This document shows, one piece after another, positions 8,319 to 17,161 of a stretch of DNA of 64,000 bases. The stretch is taken from positions 1 to 64,000 of the forward strand of contig CAMQYS010000005.1 of the NCBI GenBank assembly GCA_947039395.1. Reading direction: 5' to 3'. This DNA is from an uncultured Deferribacteraceae bacterium. Its GTDB lineage: Bacteria > Chrysiogenota > Deferribacteres > Deferribacterales > Mucispirillaceae. A model generated the notes under the pieces. That model did not search any database. It was not told where the DNA came from and worked only from the letters and a program-made list of their open reading frames with translations. Within the stretch, counting starts at the first letter, position 1; the number at the start of each line of letters is the position of its first letter. Position numbers and translations under genes: made by a program.

Positions 8319-10310
8319 TCTACCACCAGCAGTTTTTAATACTGTAAGAATGGGCTGATTGTTATCTCTATACGCCATTGTATATGCAGACATGTTTTGA
8401 AAGTTTTTCTTATTAGGATCAGCTCCTGCTAGAAGTATTCTTTTTACCATATCAGTATTTTTAAGTCTAACAGCGAGCATTAATGCTGTATCGCCATCGT
8501 TATTTGCTAGGTCAGGATTTTTGGTATAACTTAATACAGAGTTTAAGATATCAATTCTTCCCGTTGCAACAGCTACCATAAGTGGAGATGTACCTCTATC
8601 ATTTTGATAATCTGCAATAGCTCCTAACTCAAGTAGTTTTTTAGTCATAATATCATATTTATTTGCTATTGCTATAAATATAGGGGTGTTACCAGTTGTG
8701 TTTTCAATTGAGTTAATATCAGCACCTTTATCAATAGTTATTTCAGCATTTAAAATATCATTACTTCCTACATATTTGAAAAGCATAGTATTGACTTCAT
8801 CAGATATTCGTATCGCTGTTAATAATCTATTTGCTATTCTAGCGCTATCTTTATTTCTAGCTAAAATAAATACTGAATGTCCATCTCTATTAGTGATATT
8901 AAGATCTGGACTGTAATTTAATAGAAAATCTACAAGATCATAATTACCTTTTATAGTAGCTATCATAAGAGGAGTATTTCCATCATTATTTTTGATATCA
9001 ATATTGGCTCCATTTTCAAGCAATAGTTCCATGATCTCTAGGTTATTTGTATTCATAGCAACATGAAGTGGGGTATATCCATTATTATTAGATATATTTG
9101 GATCAACACCTAAATCTAATAGTAACTCTACTGACTCTTTATTACCTTGTTCAACGGCTTTAATCAGTGGAGTATCGGAGTTTGTATCTACAGTGTTTAG
9201 TTTTGCACCATTACTTATAAGAGTTTTAATTGTCTCTGTATTACCAAGAGTTGCTGCAATAAGTAGTGGAGTTTCTCCAAGTGTATTAGTGTCATTAACA
9301 TTAGCACCGTTTTTATTGAGCAGATCAACCACTTTCGCATTTGGTGAAACAGATGCATAGATAATCGGTGAATTGCCATTATTATCTCTACTGTTTATTA
9401 TTGCTCCTGCTTTTATTAATGCTTTAACGACATCATATAGTCCAAGATCAGCTGCTACATGTAACGCTGATTGTCCAGATCTATTTCTGTGATTAACATC
9501 TATACCATTTTCAATTAAGATATTTGCTGCACTACCTTGTCCAGAATAAACTGCTCTAATTAATGCATTATCGCCTGTTAATTCATCAAGTTCATTTATA
9601 TTACTTCTTGATAATGTAAGTAGTTTTAATAATCTATCGTGTTGTCCAGTAGCTGCAGCGGTAATAATATCTTTACCGATAACTACATCTTTTCTAAGGT
9701 TATCTTTATTTGCAAGAATATTAAAGTAAGGAATACTTATCACAGAATTAACTGTTGGATCTAATTTAGGTCTTTCTATAATACTAATATTTGGAAGAAA
9801 CTTTAGTTCTGAACGAGAGTACATTTTTGCAGCATCCATTGCAATTGTATTAGCGAATAATTTAGGACGTTCTTTAGTTTCTAAACTTTTAATAATTAAT
9901 GCATCTTCAAACGAGAACATAGACTCAAATATTTTTAGATCACTTTTTGGCATTTCATATATGTTGGCTGTAGTGAAATCAATTATTAATCCCATAGGTG
10001 TTGTTCCATTTGATAAGATTATTCCAGAATTTGTTTGCCAGCCATTAATAGTGTTAAAAAGTTTTAATGAAACATCTTTACCACCCTCTTTAGAGAAGAT
10101 CAGATCAATTGATTTCCTATCAGATGGAATAATAAAAAAGGCTGGAAAATCTACTGGCAAATCATCAATAGCATATTGAAAATCTTTTGGATCTTTAGGG
10201 GTAAGTGTTGCAGGATCTTTAAAAATATCATCATTTTTATCTGCATAGATATTATAAGGTGATATTAAAATTGTTAAGATCAATAGAAACGATAAAAAGA
10301 ATACTTTCAT
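8313..10310 (-). CDS. Exported ankyrin-repeat protein
   Basis: A 665-aa protein with an N-terminal signal peptide (hydrophobic residues 3-20, probable cleavage after IYA at about 23) and roughly 12-13 ankyrin repeats from about residue 230 to the end, with repeated G-x-TPL-x-A and GADxN signatures. Residues 25-200 form a separate domain of unknown type. Ankyrin arrays bind other proteins; the signal peptide places this one in the periplasm or outside. It follows the CDF transporter gene by 74 bp and may be the last gene of the rpsF operon. Partner and function are unknown. Its TAA overlaps the stop region of murI in the palindrome ttataa. Confidence 0.85.
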   Translation of the reverse strand: MKVFFLSFLLILTILISPYNIYADKNDDIFKDPATLTPKDPKDFQYAIDDLPVDFPAFFIIPSDRKSIDLIFSKEGGKDVSLKLFNTINGWQTNSGIILSNGTTPMGLIIDFTTANIYEMPKSDLKIFESMFSFEDALIIKSLETKERPKLFANTIAMDAAKMYSRSELKFLPNISIIERPKLDPTVNSVISIPYFNILANKDNLRKDVVIGKDIITAAATGQHDRLLKLLTLSRSNINELDELTGDNALIRAVYSGQGSAANILIENGIDVNHRNRSGQSALHVAADLGLYDVVKALIKAGAIINSRDNNGNSPIIYASVSPNAKVVDLLNKNGANVNDTNTLGETPLLIAATLGNTETIKTLISNGAKLNTVDTNSDTPLIKAVEQGNKESVELLLDLGVDPNISNNNGYTPLHVAMNTNNLEIMELLLENGANIDIKNNDGNTPLMIATIKGNYDLVDFLLNYSPDLNITNRDGHSVFILARNKDSARIANRLLTAIRISDEVNTMLFKYVGSNDILNAEITIDKGADINSIENTTGNTPIFIAIANKYDIMTKKLLELGAIADYQNDRGTSPLMVAVATGRIDILNSVLSYTKNPDLANNDGDTALMLAVRLKNTDMVKRILLAGADPNKKNFQNMSAYTMAYRDNNQPILTVLKTAGGRL

Positions 10311-10384
10311 TTATATTATCCTTAAAAGTTAAAAATGATTAGTTCATTATATATTATAGAGATCATTTTGGCTATAGAAACATT

Positions 10385-11419
10385 TTATTTACTATTTTGT
10401 AGTATAGAGTTCGGATTACCTTGTGTATCATCATGCGGTTCAGGGTGGATTAATATATCTGTATTAGATATAGATTGCTTAATACTTAGTTCAATCTCAT
10501 CAATTATTTTATGCGCATCTTCTAATGTGAGTTTACCACACATAATTATATGCATATTGATAAACTTTTTTGTACCAGCAGAACGTGTTCTAATATTATC
10601 AAAAAGTACTCCTTTAGATTCATATATCTTTAAGATATCAGATAATTTTGCATAATCTTCATCACTTATATTCTTATCAACCAAATCATTTGCAGCTCTA
10701 ATAGATAGATGTATAGCTGAACCTATTACATATATAGCTGTGATTACTGCAAATATGCTATCAATTATATATAAGTTAGTAAACTTAATTACAATAAGTG
10801 CAGCTAAGATTGCAGTGTTTGATAATATATCTGTTGTATAGTGGATAGAGTCTGCTTCTAGTGCCATTGAGTTATACTCTTTAGCTTTTCTTTTTAAATA
10901 TATCACTAGCAATATTGTTGTTACAACAGATATTACCATAACAAATATTGCAGTAAAAGATATATCTATAAAGTAATCTTTATTTTTTGATTTATTATAA
11001 ACAGATATTAAAATTGCTACACCAGAGAGTGTAATAATAATTGATTGAATAAATGCAGCTAAGATTTCAAATTTATGGTGTCCAAAAGAATGATTATAAT
11101 CTGCTGGTGAATCAGCTTTTTTTATAGCAAAATAGTTGATAGTAGATGAGAGCAAATCAAGTATAGAATCAATCGCTGATGAAAGTATAGCTAATGAACC
11201 ACTTAAAATACCAACAGTAGCTTTAATTATAGCTAAGAATACTGCTACAAATATAGCAACTAATGTAGTAAATCTTTTACCGCTAGGTCTATCTTTTTTA
11301 TTAGTGTTATTACTTTTATGATCATTGTTATCTTTAGGAGTATTATCTTTTTGACAAGCGTTATCTCTTTTATGAGTGCTGTCAACAATATTGTTGTTAA
11401 GACTACTTTGAGAGTCCAT
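10385..11419 (-). CDS. Cation diffusion facilitator (CDF) family metal transporter
   Basis: The protein has a hydrophilic N/K/D-rich leader of about 45 residues, then about six membrane helices starting at TTLVAIFVAVFLAIIKATVG, and a cytoplasmic C-terminal ferredoxin-like domain ending with IDEIELSIKQSISNTDILIHPEPHD. Family metal-site residues are seen in SAIDSILDLLSS (D-x3-D) and in the YNHSFGHHKFE motif between helices; a second site is in ALEADSIHYTTDI. This fits a cation/proton antiporter exporting a divalent metal such as Zn, Fe or Mn. I prefer the ATG at 11419 with GAGG 12 bases upstream; upstream in-frame ATGs at 11437 and 11431 are possible. It overlaps the DUF2232 gene by 17 bp. Confidence 0.9.
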   Translation of the reverse strand: MDSQSSLNNNIVDSTHKRDNACQKDNTPKDNNDHKSNNTNKKDRPSGKRFTTLVAIFVAVFLAIIKATVGILSGSLAILSSAIDSILDLLSSTINYFAIKKADSPADYNHSFGHHKFEILAAFIQSIIITLSGVAILISVYNKSKNKDYFIDISFTAIFVMVISVVTTILLVIYLKRKAKEYNSMALEADSIHYTTDILSNTAILAALIVIKFTNLYIIDSIFAVITAIYVIGSAIHLSIRAANDLVDKNISDEDYAKLSDILKIYESKGVLFDNIRTRSAGTKKFINMHIIMCGKLTLEDAHKIIDEIELSIKQSISNTDILIHPEPHDDTQGNPNSILQNSK

Positions 11420-12350
11420 TATTAACTTCATCCTCATCTATAAATATTTTAGGTTTAACCCATATATTAAGCATTCCAACACATGCTACAAATAGAATTA
11501 TTGAAGGTTTTGTGAATAATATTAATATGATTAATATCTTTATTAATCTTGAGAGTTTAACCTTATTGAAAAATATATCAAACAGTTCAAAACCTTGCAG
11601 AAAATATAGAAATGCACATATAGTTAAAATGTTTTTAGATATCAACTGAAGAGTAGGTTCTTTAATTAAAAATAATCCAGCGAATAGTATAAATATCCAT
11701 ACAAAATAATCTGGTAATCTAAATCGTTGAACTTGCCCATCATCAATAAAATTTGGACGTAATTTATTGACAAAAAAGATAGTAAGAAGAGTGAAGGAAT
11801 AGATTACTGCTGGCATCAACTCAATAAAGTTATTAGCTGCTTTCTCTTTATTATTTATCATATATGCAAATAAACCTTTGTCACTAAATCTTTCCATAGT
11901 CTTTTTTGCAGGTTCAGTTAGATCTGTTATAAACAGCAATATATTATTATACAGTTCAGTGTATATGTATGACACAAAAAATATTAATATTGTTGATAGC
12001 AACGATATTAGCAGTGGAGGTACAATGATAGGTATAAAAAACTGTTTTTTAGATGATTTTTTAGCAAGATAAAAGAAGGTTAACATAGGAACAAATATAC
12101 CAAGAATATAAATTAATGCTACCTTAGAGTAGGTTAATGCTAATATATATATGGATACAACTACAATATCTGATATTATAGTTCTATCATCTGCTGATAA
12201 GTATATCGCAAGAAATACATATGATATGATAAATAGAATTATAGTTATGAGAGGGTAAAATGAGATTAGCATAAATGATATCACAGAGAGTATAGGATAG
12301 AGGTAAACTTTTATACTAATCATATTTAACCTAGTTATCTTTAAATTCAT
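11403..12350 (-). CDS. DUF2232 (YybS-like) integral membrane protein
   Basis: A 315-aa polytopic membrane protein with about eight hydrophobic segments. Its position, immediately downstream of rpsR in an rpsF-ssb-rpsR cluster, and the pattern of helices with the central SFTLLTIFFVNKLRPNF region match the DUF2232/YybS family that commonly accompanies this ribosomal cluster. No catalytic motif is visible. Function of the family is not established. Overlaps the CDF gene start by 17 bp. Confidence 0.7.
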   Translation of the reverse strand: MNLKITRLNMISIKVYLYPILSVISFMLISFYPLITIILFIISYVFLAIYLSADDRTIISDIVVVSIYILALTYSKVALIYILGIFVPMLTFFYLAKKSSKKQFFIPIIVPPLLISLLSTILIFFVSYIYTELYNNILLFITDLTEPAKKTMERFSDKGLFAYMINNKEKAANNFIELMPAVIYSFTLLTIFFVNKLRPNFIDDGQVQRFRLPDYFVWIFILFAGLFLIKEPTLQLISKNILTICAFLYFLQGFELFDIFFNKVKLSRLIKILIILILFTKPSIILFVACVGMLNIWVKPKIFIDEDEVNNGLSK

Positions 12351-12403
12351 TGTTTATTTTGAAGATAAAATTTTTGTTTAGATATATGTTTAAACAGACT
12401 AAA

Positions 12404-12634
12404 CTATCTATTTAATGTAAACGGAATAATAGCTATAGTTCTAGCAGTTTTAATTGCCATAGCTAAAGTTCTTTGGTGTTTAGCACATGTTCCTGTTAAT
12501 CTTCTTGGCATTATTTTACCACGTTCTGTAATAAAATTCCTAAGTTGTTTAGAGTCTTTGTAATCTATATCAATTTTATCTGTACAAAACTTACAGATTT
12601 TTTTTCTTTGAAATCTTTTTCTAGCGATAGCCAT
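12404..12634 (-). CDS. rpsR: 30S ribosomal protein S18
   Basis: A 76-aa basic protein matching S18, which binds the 30S platform next to S6. The core [20 protein letters not shown] and the following [18 protein letters not shown] are canonical. It carries CKFC near residue 16 and a later cysteine in GTCAKH, the zinc-binding (C+) form of S18. It lies between ssb and the DUF2232 gene in the rpsF operon. Confidence 0.97.
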   Translation of the reverse strand: MAIARKRFQRKKICKFCTDKIDIDYKDSKQLRNFITERGKIMPRRLTGTCAKHQRTLAMAIKTARTIAIIPFTLNR

Positions 12635-12682
12635 AATTATCTCCCAATAAATATATAATATTTTTTATAATATGTTTTAAAA

Positions 12683-13111
12683 TTAAAACGGTACATCATC
12701 TTCATCAATCATATCTGGTTGATCTTTAGATGAAGAAGTGTCATTAAAGTTGTTCGAATAGGAATCAGAGTAATCAGACTCTTTAGAATCTCTTTTAGAT
12801 CCGATCATCTGAAAAGTATCAATAATAACTTCATGTCTCACTCTTTTAGTTCCATCAGGTTGTTCCCAAGAGTTCATAGATAATCTACCTTCAATTAATA
12901 AAGGCGATCCTTTAGTAATATACTCTCCTATCACTTCGGCATTTCTACCAAAAGCAACGATATCAATAAACATAACTTCTTCTTTATCTTTATATTTTCT
13001 ATTAACAGCAAGTCCAGTTCTTGCAACAGTTGTATTGCTACCTGGAATACTTCTAAGTTCGGGTGTTTTTGTAATATTACCCATAAGAATTATCTTATTA
13101 TATGAAGCCAT
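12683..13111 (-). CDS. ssb: Single-stranded DNA-binding protein
   Basis: This 142-aa protein has the OB-fold of SSB at residues 1-105 (NKIILMGNITKTPELR, AVNRKYKD, FIDIVAFGRNAEVIGEYITKGSPLLIEGRL) and a disordered serine/aspartate-rich linker ending in the acidic tip MIDEDDVPF that recruits partner proteins. I chose the ATG at 13111 because AAGGA lies about 9 bases upstream and the product begins MASYNKI; an upstream frame extension to 13150 lacks support. It binds ssDNA during replication and repair and is co-operonic with rpsF and rpsR. Confidence 0.96.
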   Translation of the reverse strand: MASYNKIILMGNITKTPELRSIPGSNTTVARTGLAVNRKYKDKEEVMFIDIVAFGRNAEVIGEYITKGSPLLIEGRLSMNSWEQPDGTKRVRHEVIIDTFQMIGSKRDSKESDYSDSYSNNFNDTSSSKDQPDMIDEDDVPF

Positions 13112-13186
13112 AAACTTTGTCCTTGTATTATATCTAAAAATAAACCACACATCAAAAGAGCTAAAAGTATAAGTAGTTTGATAAGC

Positions 13187-13738
13187 TTATACCACTACGT
13201 TTTTTTCAACAGTTGCAGTTGTGTCAGTAGAAACATCAGATGCATCTGTATTAACTGTAACAGTTGGTGTAACCGTTTCAGCAGAAATAACGGTAGTATC
13301 TTTTTCAACAGAAGTTTCAGGAATATCTGTTTCAACAGGTTCAATACTGTTTGCAACGCCTTCATCTGCATCAGCTCTACTAGGATATTTACTTCCTTCA
13401 GGTCTAGGTTTGCGTACTGGTTCTTTTTTTGGTGCAGCTTTGAATTTTTTCTCATCAAGCATAACAACAACGTGACGTATTATATCTTCATTAAACTTGA
13501 ACCTTTTATCCAGTTCTGTATTAATGTAGTCGTTCTCTGCTTTAAATTGAATAAGTGTGTAGATAGCTTCGGTATAAGTTTCAATTTTGTACGATAATTG
13601 TAATTTACCCCATAGCTCTTCTTTAATGATTTCTCCACCGAAACTTTTAATGTTCTCTTTATAGAAATCGATGTGTTTTGCTTGCTCTTCTGCAGTGATT
13701 GTTGGTTTTAATAGAAAAACCGTTTCGTAAGTTCTCAA
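13187..13738 (-). CDS. rpsF: 30S ribosomal protein S6 with an 84-residue low-complexity tail
   Basis: The S6 core occupies residues 1-99 (RTYETVFLLKP at the start, EELWGKLQLSYKI, ending in VVVMLDEKKF); it binds 16S rRNA together with S18. The start is a TTG at 13738: AAGGAG lies 6-7 bases upstream and the product begins at the conserved RTYE. An upstream ATG at 13771 would add 11 unconserved residues and bury the ribosome site in the coding region. Residues 100-183 form a basic patch (PKKEPVRKPRPEG) followed by a T/V/D/E-rich, probably disordered tail absent from standard S6 (about 95-100 aa). Confidence 0.93.
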   Translation of the reverse strand: MRTYETVFLLKPTITAEEQAKHIDFYKENIKSFGGEIIKEELWGKLQLSYKIETYTEAIYTLIQFKAENDYINTELDKRFKFNEDIIRHVVVMLDEKKFKAAPKKEPVRKPRPEGSKYPSRADADEGVANSIEPVETDIPETSVEKDTTVISAETVTPTVTVNTDASDVSTDTTATVEKNVVV

Positions 13739-13813
13739 ATTATTCTCCTTCCTTATGGATATTGTAGCCATATACTTATAAATTTTACTGTATATATGGC
13801 AAGGCGGACTATA

Positions 13814-13842
13814 AGTTTAGTCAAATATATTATTTTTGTCAA
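13814..13842 (-). promoter_or_regulatory. Putative sigma-70 promoter of the rpsF operon
   Basis: On the minus strand TTGACA (13842-13837) is followed after 17 bases by TAAACT (13819-13814), four of six matches to the -10 consensus. It lies about 75 bases upstream of the rpsF start and back to back with the aminotransferase promoter. Confidence 0.5.
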
Positions 13843-13859
13843 GAAAAATAGGATAAATA

Positions 13860-13888
13860 TTGACATAGAGAGTTATCGTGATTATTAT
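13860..13888 (+). promoter_or_regulatory. Sigma-70 promoter of the aminotransferase gene
   Basis: A perfect -35 TTGACA (13860-13865), a 17-base spacer and TATTAT (13883-13888) stand about 40 bases before the start codon, followed by an AAGGA ribosome site. This is one of the best housekeeping promoter matches in the window. Confidence 0.72.
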
Positions 13889-13926
13889 AAATACAACATA
13901 AATAAAAGTTTTAAAGGATAATAGTT

Positions 13927-15234
13927 ATGAGAAGTGATTTTGCTGTTACAGGAAGTGGACTAACTTATGAGATAAGGAATATTGCAGAGATTGCAAATTA
14001 TCTTGCATCGCTTGGAATGGCTATATCTTTTGAGAATACAGGAGATCCTGTCGCTAAGGGAGAAATTATACCTACTTGGATGAAAGATGTTATAAAAGAA
14101 GTTATAGATGATGATAAATCTTTTGCATACTCCCCAACACGTGGTATTGAGTCTACTAGAACATATTTAGCAGATATCAATAATAAACGTGGTGGAGCTC
14201 AAATTAGTAAAGACGATATTATTTTCTTTAACGGGCTAGGTGATGCTATTGCTAGATGTTACTCATCTATGAGAGTTGATGCTAGAGTTATCATGCCTGA
14301 GCCTACATACTCTACACATTTTATGGCAGAGGTTATGCACTCATCGTTTCCACCGAACACATATAGATTAGATCCTCATAATAATTGGGAACCCGATATT
14401 GATGATCTTGAACGTAAAGTTAAAAGTCATAAATCAATTGTTGGTATATTGGTTGTTAATCCTGATAATCCGACAGGACATGTATATTCAGAGGAAAATC
14501 TTCGTAAAATTGTAGCAATAGCAGAAAAATACGATCTTTTTTTAATGTTCGATGAGTTATATCATAATATGATTTATAACGGTTATACTACTCCATATTT
14601 AAGCGATATAATAGGTGATACAGTTCAAGGTATGTCTATGAAATCATTATCTAAAGAGGTTCCTTGGCCTGGTGGTAGATGTGGCTGGATAGAGGTTTAT
14701 AATTCAGGTAAAGACCCTGCTTTTGATAGATATATAAATATGATATTCCAACTTAAAATGGCTGAAGTGTGTTCAACGACAATTCCACAGATGGCTATAC
14801 CTAAAATTCTTGAACATCAAGAGTATCAATCTTATTTAGTGGAGAGAGTTAAATATTATGAAAAAGTAGCAACATTAGCGTACGATATTTTAAAAGATGT
14901 TCCGTATGTTAAGGTAAATAAACCTAACGGTGCGTTTTATATTACGGTTGTGTTTGAAGAGTCTTTAATGAATGCAGGACAATTTTTAGAAATTAAAGAC
15001 CCAAAGATCAGAGAGTTTATAGATAGTAAATTAAATGTTAGTGCCGAGAACGATAAAAGGTTTACATATAATTTATTAGGATCAACGGGAATTTGTCTTG
15101 TCCCACTTACATCATTCTTTTCACCTATGCAAGGTTTTAGAGTTGTATTGCTAGAGAAAGATATAGAGATTTTTGAGAAAAATTTAAGAATAATCGCAAA
15201 AAAAGTTGTTGAATATATTGAGAGTAGTAAGTAG
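13927..15234 (+). CDS. PLP-dependent class I/II aminotransferase
   Basis: A 435-aa fold-type I aminotransferase. Visible motifs: NPDNPTGHVYSEENL (substrate carboxylate loop), FDELYHNMIYN (aspartate that binds the PLP pyridine nitrogen) and SMKSLSKEVPWPGGRCGW, where the SK lysine forms the Schiff base and the downstream arginines contact phosphate. The overall pattern resembles aspartate/LL-diaminopimelate-type aminotransferases, but the amino donor and acceptor cannot be read from sequence. It is monocistronic, with its own promoter and terminator, and cytoplasmic. Confidence 0.88.
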   Translation: MRSDFAVTGSGLTYEIRNIAEIANYLASLGMAISFENTGDPVAKGEIIPTWMKDVIKEVIDDDKSFAYSPTRGIESTRTYLADINNKRGGAQISKDDIIFFNGLGDAIARCYSSMRVDARVIMPEPTYSTHFMAEVMHSSFPPNTYRLDPHNNWEPDIDDLERKVKSHKSIVGILVVNPDNPTGHVYSEENLRKIVAIAEKYDLFLMFDELYHNMIYNGYTTPYLSDIIGDTVQGMSMKSLSKEVPWPGGRCGWIEVYNSGKDPAFDRYINMIFQLKMAEVCSTTIPQMAIPKILEHQEYQSYLVERVKYYEKVATLAYDILKDVPYVKVNKPNGAFYITVVFEESLMNAGQFLEIKDPKIREFIDSKLNVSAENDKRFTYNLLGSTGICLVPLTSFFSPMQGFRVVLLEKDIEIFEKNLRIIAKKVVEYIESSK

Positions 15235-15306
15235 TCACTGGATAGAGATTGATAAATTAGAAATTGTTACTTATAAATTATAGATTAATTATAATGATAA
15301 AAAAAT

Positions 15307-15331
15307 CCCCTTGTACGTCGAGGGGTTTTTT
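15307..15331 (+). terminator. Rho-independent terminator of the aminotransferase gene
   Basis: Stem CCCCT (15307-15311) pairs with AGGGG (15321-15325) around a 9-base loop and is followed by a run of T residues. It lies about 70 bases after the aminotransferase stop. Confidence 0.85.
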
Positions 15332-15401
15332 AATGAGTGTTGATATAGGTTGTTTTTTATGTAAGTATTATAGCTAAGTAAGAATGGTTTTTAAAGATTA
15401 A

Positions 15402-16220
15402 TTATTTTAGATTTTTATAATACTTTGCTATCATTTGTGTAGCATCTTCTTCGGTGTAACTACCAAATATCGGTGTGCCTTTAAATGGTGGATTTTTTTC
15501 ATCATAACCACCACTTATGCCACTTAAATCAGTTGGTTTATTAATTCCTAATCTCATATAGTATTCAAATGATTTAAGAAGAATTGTACGTACTATTGAT
15601 CTAGTTCCTTTTAAACAAGCATTGCCTAAATTCGTCCCTGTAAGATTAGCATTCAATATGAAAGCACCTTTAAGATCAGCCTCTTGTAAATCAGCTCTAG
15701 TAAGGTTAGCACCTTTTAAATTTGCTAGTGTTAGAGTAGTGAACAATAAGTTGGCATCAATAAGATTAGCTTCAATTAAATTAGCCTCTGTAAGGTTCGC
15801 TCCTGTAAAATCTATTCTATATTCTTTATACACCTTGAAATCGTTTTCATTTATGCAAAGTATATTTAATATAGTCTGTATCGGTTCAGATGGTTTTTCA
15901 GTATATTTAGCTTTATACTCATCTGTTATTGTAACCTCTCTAATAAATGAACATAAAATATTAAACACATTCTCTCTATAACTTTCATCCTCTTGAGCTA
16001 TTCTGTGAAGTGTGTATATTCCACCTAAAACTACAGCGTTATTGTCTTTACCAAGTTGATTGATTGCGTTTGTAAATCTTTCATTACGTTCCGATCTTAT
16101 CGCATTATTATTTTGTTTCCCGAGAGCCTCTATATTAATTCCAATAAAAATAATAGAAGCTATTCCAAAGAGAACAGAAAATATCGCTAAAACAAAACCT
16201 ATATTTGTGAGTGCTTCCAT
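15402..16220 (-). CDS. Membrane-anchored pentapeptide-repeat protein
   Basis: A 272-aa protein with one N-terminal membrane helix (residues about 7-30, FVLAIFSVLFGIASIIFIGI), a helical cytoplasmic section (NERFTNAINQLGKDNNAVVLGGIYTLHRIAQ) and about twelve A(D/N)LxX pentapeptide repeats at about residues 135-200 (for example ANLTEANLIEANLIDANL). The repeats form a right-handed quadrilateral beta-helix. The helical section before the repeats is seen in many membrane-tethered pentapeptide proteins of unknown role. No enzymatic motif. Monocistronic, minus strand. Confidence 0.85.
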   Translation of the reverse strand: MEALTNIGFVLAIFSVLFGIASIIFIGINIEALGKQNNNAIRSERNERFTNAINQLGKDNNAVVLGGIYTLHRIAQEDESYRENVFNILCSFIREVTITDEYKAKYTEKPSEPIQTILNILCINENDFKVYKEYRIDFTGANLTEANLIEANLIDANLLFTTLTLANLKGANLTRADLQEADLKGAFILNANLTGTNLGNACLKGTRSIVRTILLKSFEYYMRLGINKPTDLSGISGGYDEKNPPFKGTPIFGSYTEEDATQMIAKYYKNLK

Positions 16221-16312
16221 AGTTCCTCTCTATATCCTGTTGGTATCGTTGACATATTTTATACCTGTTCATAAACAAGTATATACAATTAAGTTAATTT
16301 GTCTATTTATTA

Positions 16313-16352
16313 TAATAAAAAAAAGTGGCTAGATTTTAATCGATCTAACCAC
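16313..16352 (-). terminator. Rho-independent terminator after leuD
   Basis: On the minus strand an interrupted stem (GTGG + TAGAT arms on the plus strand at 16325 onward pairing with ATCTA + CCAC) is followed by eight or more T residues. It lies about 40 bases after the leuD stop codon. Confidence 0.8.
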
Positions 16353-16390
16353 CTTTATAATTTATAAAAATTTTTTATTATCAATACTAA

Positions 16391-16981
16391 CTAATACGGT
16401 AAATTCTTTTCAAATGTTTGAACTTCATCTTTATTTGATGCAAGTTCTGCGATTGTGTCGTAACTTCCATTTAGTAACGATGACTTTAAGGCATCTTTTA
16501 ACTCTACTTTATAAATCGTACCTGCAACAGATAACTCTGATTTTTCTATATCCATATTAATTTCTGTATCTGGATTTGTCTCAATAGTTTTTAAAATATT
16601 TTCAATATTATTTTTATCAAGAGTGATACAAACTAAACCTAATACTGATGAGTTACCGTAAAATATTTCAGCAAACGATTCTGCTAATATAAGATTGTAT
16701 CCAGCTCTTTTAATAGCTTGTGGAGCATGCTCTCTTGATGATCCACAACCGAAATTATTATTTGTTATTATGATACTTGCACCGTTAAATTTCTTATCGT
16801 TCATAGGGTGGTTAGTAGGAGTGCCATCAGGTGAAAATCTTTCATCACAGAACGCACTATCGCCTAATCCTTCAAACGTTGTTGATATTAAAAACCTAGC
16901 AGGGATAATCCTATCTGTATCAATATCATCTCCTCTAAGCGGCAAACCTTTTCCATTTATCTTTTTTATAACTGTTAACAT
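16391..16981 (-). CDS. leuD: 3-isopropylmalate dehydratase, small subunit
   Basis: A 196-aa swivel-domain subunit of isopropylmalate isomerase, which works with LeuC to convert 2- to 3-isopropylmalate in leucine synthesis. Visible signatures are DDIDTDRIIPARFL at the N-terminus and NNNFGCGSSREHAPQAI, the substrate-recognition loop. The length (about 190-200) and SFAEIFYGNSSVLGLVCI segment fit the bacterial LeuCD class. It follows leuC on the same strand after a 180-bp gap that contains a tandem repeat. Confidence 0.96.
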   Translation of the reverse strand: MLTVIKKINGKGLPLRGDDIDTDRIIPARFLISTTFEGLGDSAFCDERFSPDGTPTNHPMNDKKFNGASIIITNNNFGCGSSREHAPQAIKRAGYNLILAESFAEIFYGNSSVLGLVCITLDKNNIENILKTIETNPDTEINMDIEKSELSVAGTIYKVELKDALKSSLLNGSYDTIAELASNKDEVQTFEKNLPY

Positions 16982-17064
16982 ACTATTTAATCTCCTATAA
17001 ATATACTTTCATTATGCGTTGTTATATATCTATTGTGTAGTTACATATCTATCTATGTAGCTTG

Positions 17065-17157
17065 TATATATTCGTGTAGCTAGTATTTATCGTGTAGTTT
17101 TATATATTCGTGTAGCTAGTATTTATCGTGTAGTTTTATATATTCGTGTAGTTCGTA
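17065..17157. repeat. 36-bp tandem repeat between leuC and leuD
   Basis: Two perfect 36-bp units (17065-17100 and 17101-17136) are followed by a partial third copy (from 17137). Each unit is itself two related 18-base halves sharing tatcgtgtag or tattcgtgtag. Degenerate copies of the gtgtag/atgtag motif extend back to about 17030. The array is AT-rich and non-coding, lying in the leuC-leuD intergenic region. Confidence 0.9.
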
Positions 17158-17161
17158 TCTT

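Noticed and set aside
13178-13597. Plus-strand open frames over the rpsF tail
   Set aside because: Repetitive codon composition of the S6 tail leaves several open antisense frames; none has a start site or family match.
17065-17157. The leuC-leuD repeats as a CRISPR array
   Set aside because: The units are directly adjacent, with no unique spacers, and no cas genes are near.
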